DNA of 64,000 bases from Deltaproteobacteria bacterium (lineage in GTDB: Bacteria; Myxococcota_A; UBA796; SXON01). A program made the position numbers and the translations under genes. Within the stretch, counting starts at the first letter, position 1; the number at the start of each line of letters is the position of its first letter. This document shows positions 30,698 through 40,775 of the stretch, one piece after another. The DNA is taken from the NCBI GenBank assembly GCA_947486185.1, contig CANKTH010000004.1:1-64000 (forward strand), read 5' to 3'. The notes beneath the pieces are model-generated. The model saw only the letters and a list, made by a program, of their open reading frames with translations, ran no database searches and had not been told where the DNA came from.

Positions 30698-32041
30698 TCA
30701 GACCTCCGAACTTGGGAATCTACTCCCTTTCGAGAGGTCGGGAGCACACGCTCGCGCGCGGCATCCGCGAAAGTATGGATAGAAGTCATAGAAATGGGGG
30801 TAGGATCGGCCGGGCCGCGGGCGTGAGGGGCGGTTCGGGGATGCGCGCGGGGGTTGGCGCTGCGCCAGGATTCCGTCGGCAACCGCGTCGCCCGAAGCGA
30901 AGGCGGCGTCGGCGAGCAGGCCCTGGTCCCCTACGGAGTCCCCGCAGCGCCAGAGGCCGGGCGCCACTACGATGCCCGGCCGCGCCTTGCCCGGCGCTGG
31001 GTGCCCCGCCACACGGATCCTCGGCAAGTACCGGCGGAACACCACCAGATCCCGCCAGCCCGGCTGGTGCCCGTCGAGCCAGGTCTCGAGCTCCTCGGCG
31101 TGACCCTGCTCCCCTTCGCGGAGGTATCGGGCCACGTGGACCAGCGCCCCGCCTACCGGCGCCAACCGGGCCCACCCGGAGTGGACCGACAGGTAGAGCG
31201 GGCGATCGACGCCCAGGACAAAGGGCACCTCCGGCACGGGCAGCCGGCTGAGGCCAAGGCAGAGGGTCGCCACTGCCGCCTCGGCCGTCTCTCCCGGATC
31301 CTGCCCGGTCAAGCTGCGTTCAGTCGCGGGTGGTACCGCGAGCACCACGTCGTCGGCCTCTATCTCTCCGTCGGCGGTGGACACCCGCCCGGGGCGCACC
31401 GCGGTCACCGCCTGGCGCTGAATCGTGAGCCCGGCCTGGAGCGGTGTCACCAGGCTCTGCCAGCCGCCGTGCAGGTAGAGCACGCCGCCGGTGATCGCGA
31501 GCTTGACCTGATCGAAAGCGACCTTGGCGTCCATGCGGGTGGGGTCGGCGCTGTATGTGGACACCCGGACGAGCGCCTCGGTGAGCTCCCGAAGCGGGGC
31601 GGAGAAGCTGGCGATCGCGTCGGCGAGGGTGCCGGGCGGCGGAAACAGGATGGCGCGGACGGCCGGCGCCATGAGGTAGCGGCTGGATCCGGGCAAAAGC
31701 TCGGTGTGAAGCCAGGTACCGAGGCCGTCGGGCAAGGGCGACCGGCGGCCGAGTCGCTCCCCGTCACCGCCGGTGGCGACGGTGCCGTCGGGCGCGATGC
31801 CGAGGCTCCGCAGCACCCGGAAGGCGTGGCCGCCGCGGTAGAGCGCATGGGGCCCGAGATTGATGGAGAAGCCGTGTTGTTCCTGGGTGAGCGCGCGGCC
31901 GCCGGGGGTGGCCCGGTCGAGCACGGTGACGCGCGCGCCGGCACGTTGTAGGCGTTGGGCGCAGACAAGCCCGGCGATGCCGGCGCCGACGACGACGATG
32001 TGGCGTGGGGCAGGGGGCGCGGTCGGGTGAGGAGTGGTCAT
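30698..32041 (-). CDS. FAD/NAD(P)-dependent oxidoreductase (protoporphyrinogen oxidase/amine oxidase-like)
   Basis: VVVGAGIAGLVCAQRLQRAGARVTVLD dinucleotide fold, WRCGDSVGDQGLLADAAFASGDAVAD C-terminal FAD motif. Confidence 0.85.
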   Translation of the reverse strand: MTTPHPTAPPAPRHIVVVGAGIAGLVCAQRLQRAGARVTVLDRATPGGRALTQEQHGFSINLGPHALYRGGHAFRVLRSLGIAPDGTVATGGDGERLGRRSPLPDGLGTWLHTELLPGSSRYLMAPAVRAILFPPPGTLADAIASFSAPLRELTEALVRVSTYSADPTRMDAKVAFDQVKLAITGGVLYLHGGWQSLVTPLQAGLTIQRQAVTAVRPGRVSTADGEIEADDVVLAVPPATERSLTGQDPGETAEAAVATLCLGLSRLPVPEVPFVLGVDRPLYLSVHSGWARLAPVGGALVHVARYLREGEQGHAEELETWLDGHQPGWRDLVVFRRYLPRIRVAGHPAPGKARPGIVVAPGLWRCGDSVGDQGLLADAAFASGDAVADGILAQRQPPRASPNRPSRPRPGRSYPHFYDFYPYFRGCRARACAPDLSKGSRFPSSEV

Positions 32042-32167
32042 AGAAGCTCCGGCGGGGAGGATCCCGCGCACTCCTCCACGCGGGAGAGGGGGCGAACGTT
32101 ACACGGGTTGGGGGGAGACGCGTGCGGGCTGATGGCAGCGCCGCTTCTCTGAGACGGCCCACCACCC

Positions 32168-32485
32168 TCAGAACGCCCCAGACTGCCACAGCGCCGCGCC
32201 GACGACGCCAGCCACCCCGCAGATCGCCACCCCGAAGAGGAGGAAAAAGAGCACCGAGCACCCGGCGCCCATCAGCATGTTGGTGGCCTTCTTCTGGGCC
32301 ATGTGCTCCACCCGGTGTTGCACCGAGCCGCCTTCGCCCGGGATGAGCGGCCACAAGAAATGCGGGAGGTACTTCTTGATCTCCGAGCGGATCCGGCGGC
32401 TGGCGACGTTCTGGGCGACATCGGCGCCCAGGTCGGCCATCCGGTTGGCCGTGTGTTTGAGGAGCTCGTCGTTGGGGCTCGGCAT
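32168..32485 (-). CDS. Small hypothetical membrane protein
   Basis: MPSPNDELLKHTANRMADLGADVAQ... with C-terminal TM segment; start at ATG 32485. Confidence 0.55.
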   Translation of the reverse strand: MPSPNDELLKHTANRMADLGADVAQNVASRRIRSEIKKYLPHFLWPLIPGEGGSVQHRVEHMAQKKATNMLMGAGCSVLFFLLFGVAICGVAGVVGAALWQSGAF

Positions 32486-32776
32486 GGTCGCCTCGGCGTG
32501 TTCCCGGCCCGTAGCACGTAGGGGCGGGCCTCGGGTGAGGTCTCGGGGGGGTAGTTGCGTGAGGGATCCGGCGGGCGCCGCGGCAGCGGCGGGCCGAGCA
32601 GAGCGAGGTCGGAGCGCGGAGCGCGACCCCACAGGAGCCCGACCCGGAGCGAAGCGGAGGGGCACGCCCAACCATGCCGCTTCCTCCTCGGTCATCGGCA
32701 CCGGCGCGGGCGCTTACACGCTTTTCACCCGGGGGTGCCGCCGGTTGCGATATCGTGAGGATCGCCCGGGAGCCTC

Positions 32777-33679
32777 ATGCGCCGTTTGTCCTTCTTCGCC
32801 CTCTCCCTCATCCTCGGTTTTTCCCTCGCCTGCGGTCGGGGCGCGGATGACGATGAGGACGACGACGACGAAGAGGACGACGAGAGCGCCGATGAGAGCG
32901 ATGACGACGAGGACGTCGATAACGACGAAGACACCCCCGACGACCCAAGCGCCGACGACGACGACGGCGACGGCCTGAGCAACACGGAAGAAGCGGAGAT
33001 CGGCACCGACCCCGACAAAGCGGACACCGACCGCGATGGCGTAGACGATGGCGACGAGGTGACCGACGGCACCAACCCCAACTTCGAGTACTCGGTGGTG
33101 CTGGCAGAGGGGGATTACGTGGTGGGCGCCTGTCCCGAATTGCCGGCCAGTGACGCCGGGCCGACGGACACCGCCAGCTTCACCTACCAAGGCGAACGTT
33201 ACGAGTGGGACGCCTACCGGGAGGGCGACACCGTCTCGAACTGGAAGGGCATGGACGCCTATGGCCAGGACGTCTCGATCTACAACTTCTGCGGCAATTA
33301 TGTGCTGGTCTCGGTGGGCGCCTTCTGGTGCGCGCCTTGCCAGGATCTCGCCGAGGACCTGCCCGACGAGCAGGCCGCGCTCGTCGCCGATATCGGCAAC
33401 TTCACCTTCTTCGAGATGTTGACGCAGAACCTACGCGGCTCGACGCCCAGCGAGGAGGACCTCGATGAGTAGGAGGAGGCATTTGACCTGCAGGGGATCC
33501 CGGTCGTGGGCCCGCAGACCAGCGGAATGTCCAACGCCACCATGGAGTGGGACATCGACGGCTACATACCCAGCATCGTGCTCCTCTCTCCCGACATGCG
33601 GGTGATCTCGATGGACGAGAGTCTCACGGGCGTCTCCCAGATCTCGCGCGCGATCGCCGACTGGGAAACGCGTCACTGA
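32777..33679 (+). CDS. Acidic-linker lipoprotein with TSP3-like repeats and thioredoxin domain; in-frame TAG at 33470-33472
   Basis: SLACGRG lipobox; DGDGLSNTEEAEIGTDPDKADTDRDGVDDGDEV; GAFWCAPCQDL CxxC; after TAG the same frame reads EEAFDLQGIPVVGPQTSG...DGYIPSIVLLSPDMRVIS...WETRH then TGA. Confidence 0.75.
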
Positions 33680-33733
33680 GAGGGTGTGAGGCGGCTGGCG
33701 GCGATAACGACGTCCCACCTGCCCGGCCTGACG

Positions 33734-34645
33734 ATGCTTCGCTTCACCCTCGACCAGCTCGTGGTGCTCGACACCATCGAGAAATCCGGCTCCTTCGCCG
33801 GGGCCGCGCGCACGCTCCACCGGGTGCCCTCGGCGGTGAGCTACACCGTGCAGGCGCTCGAGGAGGCGGTCGGCGTTGTGATCTTCGACCGCTCAGGGCA
33901 CCGCGCCGTGCTGACCCCGGCGGGGCGTCGGCTCCTCGACGAGGCCCGTGATCTGCTCGGCCGCGCGCGCCAGCTCGACCAGCTCGCGACCGTGCTCGCC
34001 GAAGGCTGGGAGCCCGAGCTGCATGTAGTGGTCGACGGCGCCTGGCCCATGGCGCCGCTGCTCCACGCGCTCGCCGAGTTCGGCGCCCGCAGCATCCCGA
34101 CGCAGCTCCGTATCGACGTCGAGTACCAGGATGGCGTGATCAGCCGCTTTGACGAGGATCATGCAGATGTGATGATCGCGCTTGGCCTCGAAGACGGAGG
34201 TCGGCTCAAGGGGGTCCCGCTCGCGCCGCTTCCGATGGTGCTCGTCGCCGCCCCGTACCATCCGCTCGGCGGACGCCGCGCCCTGACCCGGGAAGCCCTG
34301 TCCGAACACGTAGACCTCGTCGTCAAGGACTCGTCACCGGCCTTCGCCCGGAGCCCGCGACGCTCCTTCTTGGGCACCCGCCACGTGGTGCGCTTCTCCG
34401 ACTTTCACTCCAAGCTCGCCGCGCTGCGGTCGGGCGTCGGGTACGGCTGGTTGCCCCTCCACCTCGCCGCCGCATCGCTCGCCGACGGCTCGCTCGTCGT
34501 ACTCGACCTCCCGGACGGAAACCGCTGGTCCTACCAGCCTCAGCTCATCACCCGCCGCGATGAGCGCCCCGGAAGGGCCGCCGCCCTGCTCCTCCAGCTG
34601 GTGTGCGGCCATCATCAAGAATCTTCACCGAATCGTGCAGAATGA
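33734..34645 (+). CDS. LysR family transcriptional regulator
   Basis: N-terminal HTH FTLDQLVVLDTIEKSGSFAGAARTLHRVPSAVSYTVQALEEAVGVVIFDRSG. Confidence 0.92.
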   Translation: MLRFTLDQLVVLDTIEKSGSFAGAARTLHRVPSAVSYTVQALEEAVGVVIFDRSGHRAVLTPAGRRLLDEARDLLGRARQLDQLATVLAEGWEPELHVVVDGAWPMAPLLHALAEFGARSIPTQLRIDVEYQDGVISRFDEDHADVMIALGLEDGGRLKGVPLAPLPMVLVAAPYHPLGGRRALTREALSEHVDLVVKDSSPAFARSPRRSFLGTRHVVRFSDFHSKLAALRSGVGYGWLPLHLAAASLADGSLVVLDLPDGNRWSYQPQLITRRDERPGRAAALLLQLVCGHHQESSPNRAE

Positions 34646-34702
34646 TCCGCTTTTCGTGAACGACAGGGGCGGCTATCGGAGAGAGGCACCCGGGGTCGTC
34701 AC

Positions 34703-35680
34703 ATGCTCTCTCTGCTTCCTCTGCTTCCTCTGCTCATCGGCTGCGGCATGGACGTCAATCTCGTCAAGAGCATCGACGAGGAGGTCTACGAGACCGACGA
34801 GGAGACCGACCCCGACACGACCGAGCCGGACACCACCACGGACCCCGACGACGTCGAGGAGACGCCCCCCGTCGAGGAGGAGCAGCCTGGCGAGGAGCCC
34901 GAAGAGGAGCCGGTGGAGGAGCCGGAAGAGGAGCCGGTCGAAGAGGCCGATCCCGCGCCGGTTGACGATTGTGATGATTCGAGCGACCTCATCTACGTGC
35001 TCTCGCGCGACGACGGCCGGCTCTACACCTTTGACCCGAGCACGATGGACTTCACCTCGCTCGGGCGCGTGGACTGTGGCACCAGCCAGTCTCCCGGCTC
35101 CATGGCGGTGGATCGCGCGGGGACCGCTTATGTCCGGTACAACGACGAGAGTGTCTACTCCCTGGACCTGACCAGCATGCGCTGCTCGGCCACCGGCTAC
35201 TCCGACCGCCGGACCGGGTTTGGTAGCTTCGGCATGGGTTATGCCACTGACTCCGCGACCACGTGGCGCGACCAGCTGTACGTCGCCAACGACCGCAGCG
35301 TCGGCGTGCTGGACCCGGCGACCTGGACGCTGCGGGAGCTCGGCCGGATGCCGAGCCAGTCGGAGCTGACCGGTAACGCCGACGGCGAGCTGTGGGCGAT
35401 GCTCCCGCTCGAACGGATCGCCGAGCTCCGGCAGCTCGACACCACCAGCGGCGCGACCCTCCGCACGATCTCGCTGCCCGGCTTCCCTGACCCGTCTTCG
35501 ATCGACGCCTTCGCGTTCGCGACGTGGGGCGGGGATTTCTACCTGTTCGTGCGGAGCTACGGCATGGGTGAGTCCACCGACGTGTACCGGGTGACCGCCG
35601 CGGGCGCGATGACCCGGGTGCTCGACGACGTCGGCTTCGACGTGGTGGGCGCCGGCGTGTCCACCTGCGCGCCGGCTTGA
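34703..35680 (+). CDS. Lipoprotein with Glu/Asp/Pro linker and beta-propeller-like domain
   Basis: LLPLLPLLIGCGMD lipobox; EEEPVEEPEEEPVEEA linker; LYTFDPSTMDFTSLGR repeats. Confidence 0.72.
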   Translation: MLSLLPLLPLLIGCGMDVNLVKSIDEEVYETDEETDPDTTEPDTTTDPDDVEETPPVEEEQPGEEPEEEPVEEPEEEPVEEADPAPVDDCDDSSDLIYVLSRDDGRLYTFDPSTMDFTSLGRVDCGTSQSPGSMAVDRAGTAYVRYNDESVYSLDLTSMRCSATGYSDRRTGFGSFGMGYATDSATTWRDQLYVANDRSVGVLDPATWTLRELGRMPSQSELTGNADGELWAMLPLERIAELRQLDTTSGATLRTISLPGFPDPSSIDAFAFATWGGDFYLFVRSYGMGESTDVYRVTAAGAMTRVLDDVGFDVVGAGVSTCAPA

Positions 35681-35762
35681 GAGGGTACCCGGCGGGAGCG
35701 CAGCGGGCTTGATCTTCCGTTTCGGGGCCCGCCTCCCACTCCGAGCCCGCGGTCAGGCCGGA

Positions 35763-37658
35763 TCAGTAGGTCCGATACAACTTGAAATACCCGACGAACA
35801 GCGCTCCGTCGGCGATGTATGTGTCGTAGTTCGAGAATAAGAGGAGGTCATACCCGTCGTACGGGAACGAGTAGAGCGACCCGTCGAACGGCCCGAGCTC
35901 AACCGAGAATCCTGTGGGAGAGTGCTCGTAGGTGAGCGTGAGCTCCTGGGTCTCCCAGTCGAAGCCGACCAACCCGTCGAGTGTGTCACAGGTGGTCGAA
36001 TCCGGCGTGTGCGTCGTATCGAAGGCGAACTCACAGTCCGGGCAGGAGGCGGCGGTGTTCGGCGTGCCGATGCTGGTGTAGCTACAACGCCTTCCGTCGT
36101 CGTAGTCCCACAAACCGGTCAGTCGTGTGTACGAGAACGCGCAGGTCTCATCACAATCGGAGTCGTCGCAGTCGACGTAGCGATCGCCGTCGTCGTCCAC
36201 GCCGTTGGCACAGTCGGACTCCTGGCATTCGGGGTCGTCGTCACAGTCGTCGTCGTCGCAGTCGACGTAGCCATCCCCCTCATCGTCGGTCCCGTCGGTA
36301 CAGTCGAGCTCCTCATCGAAGACGTCGATGGTGAGCACGTAATCGACGGGCTGACCCGAGTACCCGCTAACCTGCACGATCACCGACTCCCCGGCGTCGA
36401 GGTACGCCGTCACCGTAGACGCGAACGTGTCGCCGGTGTTGTCGTCGTCAACGCAGACATACTCCGTACCCGAGCAGTCCCCGGCGTAGATCGCGAGCAC
36501 GGTGTCGTTACCTGTGCCCGATCCCTGTGTGCTGAACACGTAGGTATCGGCGGACGGCGCGGTCCAATACACGGTGACGTCTTCGCCCGCGGCGTCCCCC
36601 TCGCAGGAGGACTCACCGTCGTCGCCCGCGCCTACGGTCGTTCCTGAGAGGCGGAAGCTCACCGACACGCCGGCCTCGACGTCAGCACAGCTGAGGTCGC
36701 CGTCGGCGCAGTCCTGGTCTACGCCGTCCCAGGCGATCTCGGTTGCCGCGGGGGAGACGGCGGAGTCGGTGTCGTCGCAGTCCCCGTCGTCGGTGACGTG
36801 GTCGGGAGGGGCGTCGCACGCCACCTGCGGCGCGCTTGGGTCCCCCGCGCCGTCCCCGTCGCGATCCGCGTACCAGGTCGTGGCGTTGATTGCGTCGTTG
36901 TCGGCTACGCCGTCGCAGTCCTGGTCGTGGTCGTCGCAGCGCTCGGGGGCGCCGGGATAAGCTTCCGCGGTGCTGTCGTCGCAGTCGGTGTGGTCGGGCA
37001 CGTATCCGGCGGGGAGGTCGCAGCGATTGACCCCCGCGGCCGGATCGCCGTAGCCGTCGCCGTCGGCATCGGCGTAGAAGGTGCCGATGTCCAGTGCGTC
37101 GTTGTCGATCTCGCCGTCGCAGTCCTCGTCGATACCATCACAGGTCTCGGCGGCGCCTGGGTAGCGGCCGGGATCGGCGTCGTCGCAGTCGGTGCAGGCG
37201 TCCCATCCGTCGCTGTCGTCGTCGCCGCCGCCGACGATGCCGTCGCAGTTGGTGTCTACACCGTCGCAGCCCGACTCCTCGGCGTCAGGCCGGATCGAGG
37301 GGTCGCTGTCGTCACAGTCGAGGCCGTTGTTCACCTCGCCGGGGCGGGGCTCGCAGCTCAACGCGTGGGTGTCGGGGTCGCCAAAGCCGTCGGTGTCCTC
37401 GTCGAGATAGCCGGACGTCGCGTCCACCGCGTCCTCGTCGACCGTGCCGTCGCAGTCCTCGTCGACACCGTCGCAGCGCTCGTCGGCGCCTTCATGCCGG
37501 GAAGGGTCTTCTTCGTCGCAGTCGGCGTCCCCGATGTGGCCGTCGCCGTCGGGGTCGAGCTCCTCCGTCCCCGTGGGGCCGGTGTCCTTGGCGCTGGGAT
37601 TCCCGACACAGGCGAACAGGAGCGGGAGGGCAAGGAGTCGGGCGAGGGTGAGGCGCAT
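35763..37658 (-). CDS. MopE-like repeat lipoprotein
   Basis: LALPLLFACVGNP lipobox; tandem CDD-D...PGA-E-CDG-D-EDCDG repeats; start at ATG 37658. Confidence 0.85.
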   Translation of the reverse strand: MRLTLARLLALPLLFACVGNPSAKDTGPTGTEELDPDGDGHIGDADCDEEDPSRHEGADERCDGVDEDCDGTVDEDAVDATSGYLDEDTDGFGDPDTHALSCEPRPGEVNNGLDCDDSDPSIRPDAEESGCDGVDTNCDGIVGGGDDDSDGWDACTDCDDADPGRYPGAAETCDGIDEDCDGEIDNDALDIGTFYADADGDGYGDPAAGVNRCDLPAGYVPDHTDCDDSTAEAYPGAPERCDDHDQDCDGVADNDAINATTWYADRDGDGAGDPSAPQVACDAPPDHVTDDGDCDDTDSAVSPAATEIAWDGVDQDCADGDLSCADVEAGVSVSFRLSGTTVGAGDDGESSCEGDAAGEDVTVYWTAPSADTYVFSTQGSGTGNDTVLAIYAGDCSGTEYVCVDDDNTGDTFASTVTAYLDAGESVIVQVSGYSGQPVDYVLTIDVFDEELDCTDGTDDEGDGYVDCDDDDCDDDPECQESDCANGVDDDGDRYVDCDDSDCDETCAFSYTRLTGLWDYDDGRRCSYTSIGTPNTAASCPDCEFAFDTTHTPDSTTCDTLDGLVGFDWETQELTLTYEHSPTGFSVELGPFDGSLYSFPYDGYDLLLFSNYDTYIADGALFVGYFKLYRTY

Positions 37659-37953
37659 AGGTGCTCCGAGGGTTTCCGATAGCATGGCACCGGCGGCGCC
37701 GTCGACCGCCTCGACACAGGTGCGGTTCCCGTAAGGAAGCAGGACGGTCCGGCAATGCGCCCCCAGCAACTCGACGATGGCCTGCCAGGAGATGACCACC
37801 AGGCCGCTGCCGCTCCGGGCGCCCGACGAGACCGACGCGGAGGTCAACGAGCCGGTCCACGACGCGCCTTCTTCCCGGAGGTCCGTTTGGCGCCAGATCC
37901 GAGCCGGCGGCTCGGCCTTGCGCGCGGCGGGTCCGTTCGGATAGCCGAGTTCG

Positions 37954-38340
37954 ATGCACGCCGAACCGATGATCAATGTCCGCGATGTAGAAGCTTCTTC
38001 CCGCTGGTACCAGGAGCTGCTTGGCGCGACCAGCGGTCACGGGGGGCCCGACTTCGAGATGCTGCTCCACGACCAGCGCTTGATGCTGATGCTCCACAAC
38101 GCCGACGCCGCGGAGCACCACCCGGACATCGAGAAGGACGGCCCGGTTGGCAAAGGGGTCGTGCTCTACTTCCGGGTCGGAGAGGGGCTCGCCGACGCGG
38201 TCGTGCGTGCGAAGCAGATGGGCGCCGAGATCCGCCGCGGCCCAGAATGGAATGAGCTCGCTGCGCAAGAGGAGCTCTGGGTGCGCGACCCGGATGGCTA
38301 CACCATCGTGCTTGCGGGGCCCGCAGCCTGGGCGACCTAG
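37954..38340 (+). CDS. VOC family (glyoxalase/bleomycin resistance) protein
   Basis: MINVRDVEASSRWYQELLGAT...ELWVRDPDGYTIVLAGP; terminates at TAG at the expected family length. Confidence 0.88.
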   Translation: MHAEPMINVRDVEASSRWYQELLGATSGHGGPDFEMLLHDQRLMLMLHNADAAEHHPDIEKDGPVGKGVVLYFRVGEGLADAVVRAKQMGAEIRRGPEWNELAAQEELWVRDPDGYTIVLAGPAAWAT

Positions 38341-38517
38341 CCCGGCATTCCGCGCCGCTCCGCCGGCGACTCCCGCTCCAGGTTCGGCGTCGACCCTCGG
38401 GAGACACCGGATGAGCTCGCGTGCGGCCCGGGTACGCTGGCGGGTGGACCGGGGCGTGGTGCACGAGGCGCGCTGAACCCGGGCGCCCGCGGTTATGCTG
38501 GACTGCCGGAGGGCGTC

Positions 38518-39555
38518 ATGGTCCCGTGTTTGGCTTTCTTTTTTCTTGCCCCCGCGAGCGCTGGCCTGGTGGAAGCCTGGTCTTACGAACGTTTTCCTCG
38601 CGGTGACGCGATCGCGGGTGAGGATGGCTGGGTGGGCGGCTATGACGGGGACCCCTGGGCCACCTTGGAGAACGATGGGGATTCCTGGGCCTACTCTCTG
38701 GTGGATCACGCGCCGTTCGGAGAGTTTGGCAGTGGCGGCCCCTACGACAACTGGCTGGTGCACGAAGGTGAGGCGGTCCGACAGGGCGTGCACAGGGCGG
38801 TGGTATACCCGACGGACAACGACGCTTTCGGGGTGGTCTTCGGTTGGGAGCGGGACCACTACTACCTGTTGCTGGTGTGTGGGGAAGAGGGGAACGACAC
38901 GAGCAATCAGAGCTGTCCGGTGCCGAACCTGCCGATGCACGTCACCGCGCTCGTGGAGGTGACGGGCTCGCGGGCCACGGTTCTTGACTCGGTCGAGATC
39001 GGCGCGACGCTGAGATCCGAGTCCGAGATCACCGTCAGTATGGATGACGGCGCGCTGGTCGCCCGGATCGGTCGCACCGAGCTGAACGCCGAGGTGGGCG
39101 AAGACTTCATGCTCAACGGAGTCGGGTTTTACGCCTTCAACGAAGGGCTTTACAGTGAGTCGGGCGAGAGCGACGGCAACACGGTCTACTTCCGGAGCCC
39201 CGCCCTGGCCTGGCAGGACGAAGACGACGACGAGATCGTAGACGACCAGGACAACTGTGAAGCCGTCGCCAACGCGGATCAGGCCGACCTCGACGGGGAC
39301 GGGATCGGCAGCGCCTGCGACGATGAAGAGGCGCCCCCAGATCCGGTGGATGACACCGGGGTGACCGAAGACACCGACCCGGGCGGCGGCCCACCCGGTG
39401 ACGCCGGGGCTGATGGCGGCGGGGGCGAGACGATCAAGATCAGCCCTTCGGGCTGTGGTTGTGACAGTGGGGCCGGGGCATGGTCCGGGGGCTGGGTCGC
39501 GGTAGGCCTGCTCGGGGTGCTGCGGCGTCGCCGGCGTGGATCTGCCGGGAGTTGA
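38518..39555 (+). CDS. Secreted protein with TSP3-like repeat and MYXO-CTERM-like tail
   Basis: Signal sequence, DDQDNCEAVANADQADLDGDGIGSACDDE, C-terminus GCGCDSGAGAWSGGWVAVGLLGVLRRRRRGSAGS. Confidence 0.8.
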   Translation: MVPCLAFFFLAPASAGLVEAWSYERFPRGDAIAGEDGWVGGYDGDPWATLENDGDSWAYSLVDHAPFGEFGSGGPYDNWLVHEGEAVRQGVHRAVVYPTDNDAFGVVFGWERDHYYLLLVCGEEGNDTSNQSCPVPNLPMHVTALVEVTGSRATVLDSVEIGATLRSESEITVSMDDGALVARIGRTELNAEVGEDFMLNGVGFYAFNEGLYSESGESDGNTVYFRSPALAWQDEDDDEIVDDQDNCEAVANADQADLDGDGIGSACDDEEAPPDPVDDTGVTEDTDPGGGPPGDAGADGGGGETIKISPSGCGCDSGAGAWSGGWVAVGLLGVLRRRRRGSAGS

Positions 39556-39621
39556 CCGGCGTGGGCCCGATCGGCCACGTCCGCGGAGATCTCGCGGTGC
39601 TGGACGGCGCTCACCGTCAGC

Positions 39622-39658
39622 GGGCGGCGATCAACCTCGGCTGAGGTCGCCGCCGCCC
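39622..39658. terminator. Strong hairpin between convergent genes
   Basis: GGCGGCGA-tcaa-CCTC-ggct-GAGG-TCGCCGCC. Confidence 0.55.
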
Positions 39659-39695
39659 GTACGCTGAGGGGCGCTCGTTCCGCGCTCCGGCGGGC

Positions 39696-40766
39696 TCAGT
39701 TGGCCTTGACCTCGGTCCAGGCAGCGTCAAGCTGGGGCGTAAATGCGCCGAGATCCTTGAGGGCCTCGCAGCGGGACAGGATCTCCGACGGCGGAAACAC
39801 CGCGGGATCGTTGAGCAGCTCGGGCTTTACCTTGGACCGCGCCGCGAGGTTGGCGGTGGCGTAGCCGGTCGCGTTGGTGGTCTCGGCGGAGACCTGGGGA
39901 TCCAGCATGAAGTTGATGAACTTGTGGGCCATCTCCACGTTCCGCGCCGCCTTCGGGATCGCGAGGTTGTCCACCGCGAGGGTCGCCCCCTCTTTGGGCA
40001 CGACGTAGCGGATCGTGCCGGCCGACTCGCGAGCGACGGTGGCCAGCTCGCCCGAGTAGCCCTGCACCACCACCGCGTCACCCGACTGGATCTTCCCGGA
40101 GAAGTCGCTCGAGTCGTACGCCAGCACGAGCTCTTTTTGCGCAATGAGGTGTTTCTTCGCCGCGGCGATCTCCGCCTCCGCCGTGCTGTTGATCGACTTG
40201 CTATCGACGTGGAGCGCGGCGCCGAAGGCCTCGCGCATATCGTCCAACATCACGATCTTGCCCTTGTACGCAGGATCAAAGAGCGCCTTCCAGGAGTCCA
40301 AGGGGTTGGCGACCTTGTCGGTACGATAGGCAAAGCCGGTGGTGCCCCACAGGTAGGGAACGCCATACCGCGCCTCACCCGCGGTGAACACGGTGTCGAC
40401 GGCGGGGTCGATGTGCTGGAGGTTGGGCAGCTTCGCCGTGTCGAGCGCCAACAGAAGCCCCTGCTTGACCAGGGAGCTCACCATATAGTCGGTGGGCACC
40501 ACGACGTCGTAGGGCGCGGCGCCGGTCTGGAGCTTCTGCTCGATCACCTCGTTGTTATCGTAGAGATCGAAGGTGACGCGGACGTTGTTCTCTTTCTCGA
40601 ACCGCTTGACCGCCTCTTCGCTGTGGTAGTTGGTCCAGATATAGACGTTGAGCTCTTGCGGCGCGGGCGCGGGTGCGGCCTCGGGCTTCTTGGCGTCGGT
40701 CTTGGCATCTGGCGCACCCCCGCCGGAGCAGGCGGCGAGAAGGAAGAGAGGAAGCAGGGATTTCAT
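39696..40766 (-). CDS. potD: Spermidine/putrescine ABC transporter substrate-binding protein
   Basis: LFLLAACSGGG lipobox; ELNVYIWTNYHSEEAVKRFEKENNVRV; PotD-like sequence adjacent to PotC. Confidence 0.88.
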   Translation of the reverse strand: MKSLLPLFLLAACSGGGAPDAKTDAKKPEAAPAPAPQELNVYIWTNYHSEEAVKRFEKENNVRVTFDLYDNNEVIEQKLQTGAAPYDVVVPTDYMVSSLVKQGLLLALDTAKLPNLQHIDPAVDTVFTAGEARYGVPYLWGTTGFAYRTDKVANPLDSWKALFDPAYKGKIVMLDDMREAFGAALHVDSKSINSTAEAEIAAAKKHLIAQKELVLAYDSSDFSGKIQSGDAVVVQGYSGELATVARESAGTIRYVVPKEGATLAVDNLAIPKAARNVEMAHKFINFMLDPQVSAETTNATGYATANLAARSKVKPELLNDPAVFPPSEILSRCEALKDLGAFTPQLDAAWTEVKAN

Positions 40767-40775
40767 AAGACTCCT

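Noticed and set aside
25413-33679. Genome-wide reassignment of TAG to a sense codon
   Set aside because: TAG appears to be the natural terminator of at least three genes here (helicase 13602-13604, VOC protein 38338-38340, DUF4846-like protein 52376-52378) at sensible protein ends, so global recoding is unlikely; context-specific read-through, mutation or sequence error remain.
33686-33733. Longer N-terminus of the LysR gene from 33686
   Set aside because: HTH domain begins at MLRFTLDQLVVLD (33734); upstream residues look non-coding.
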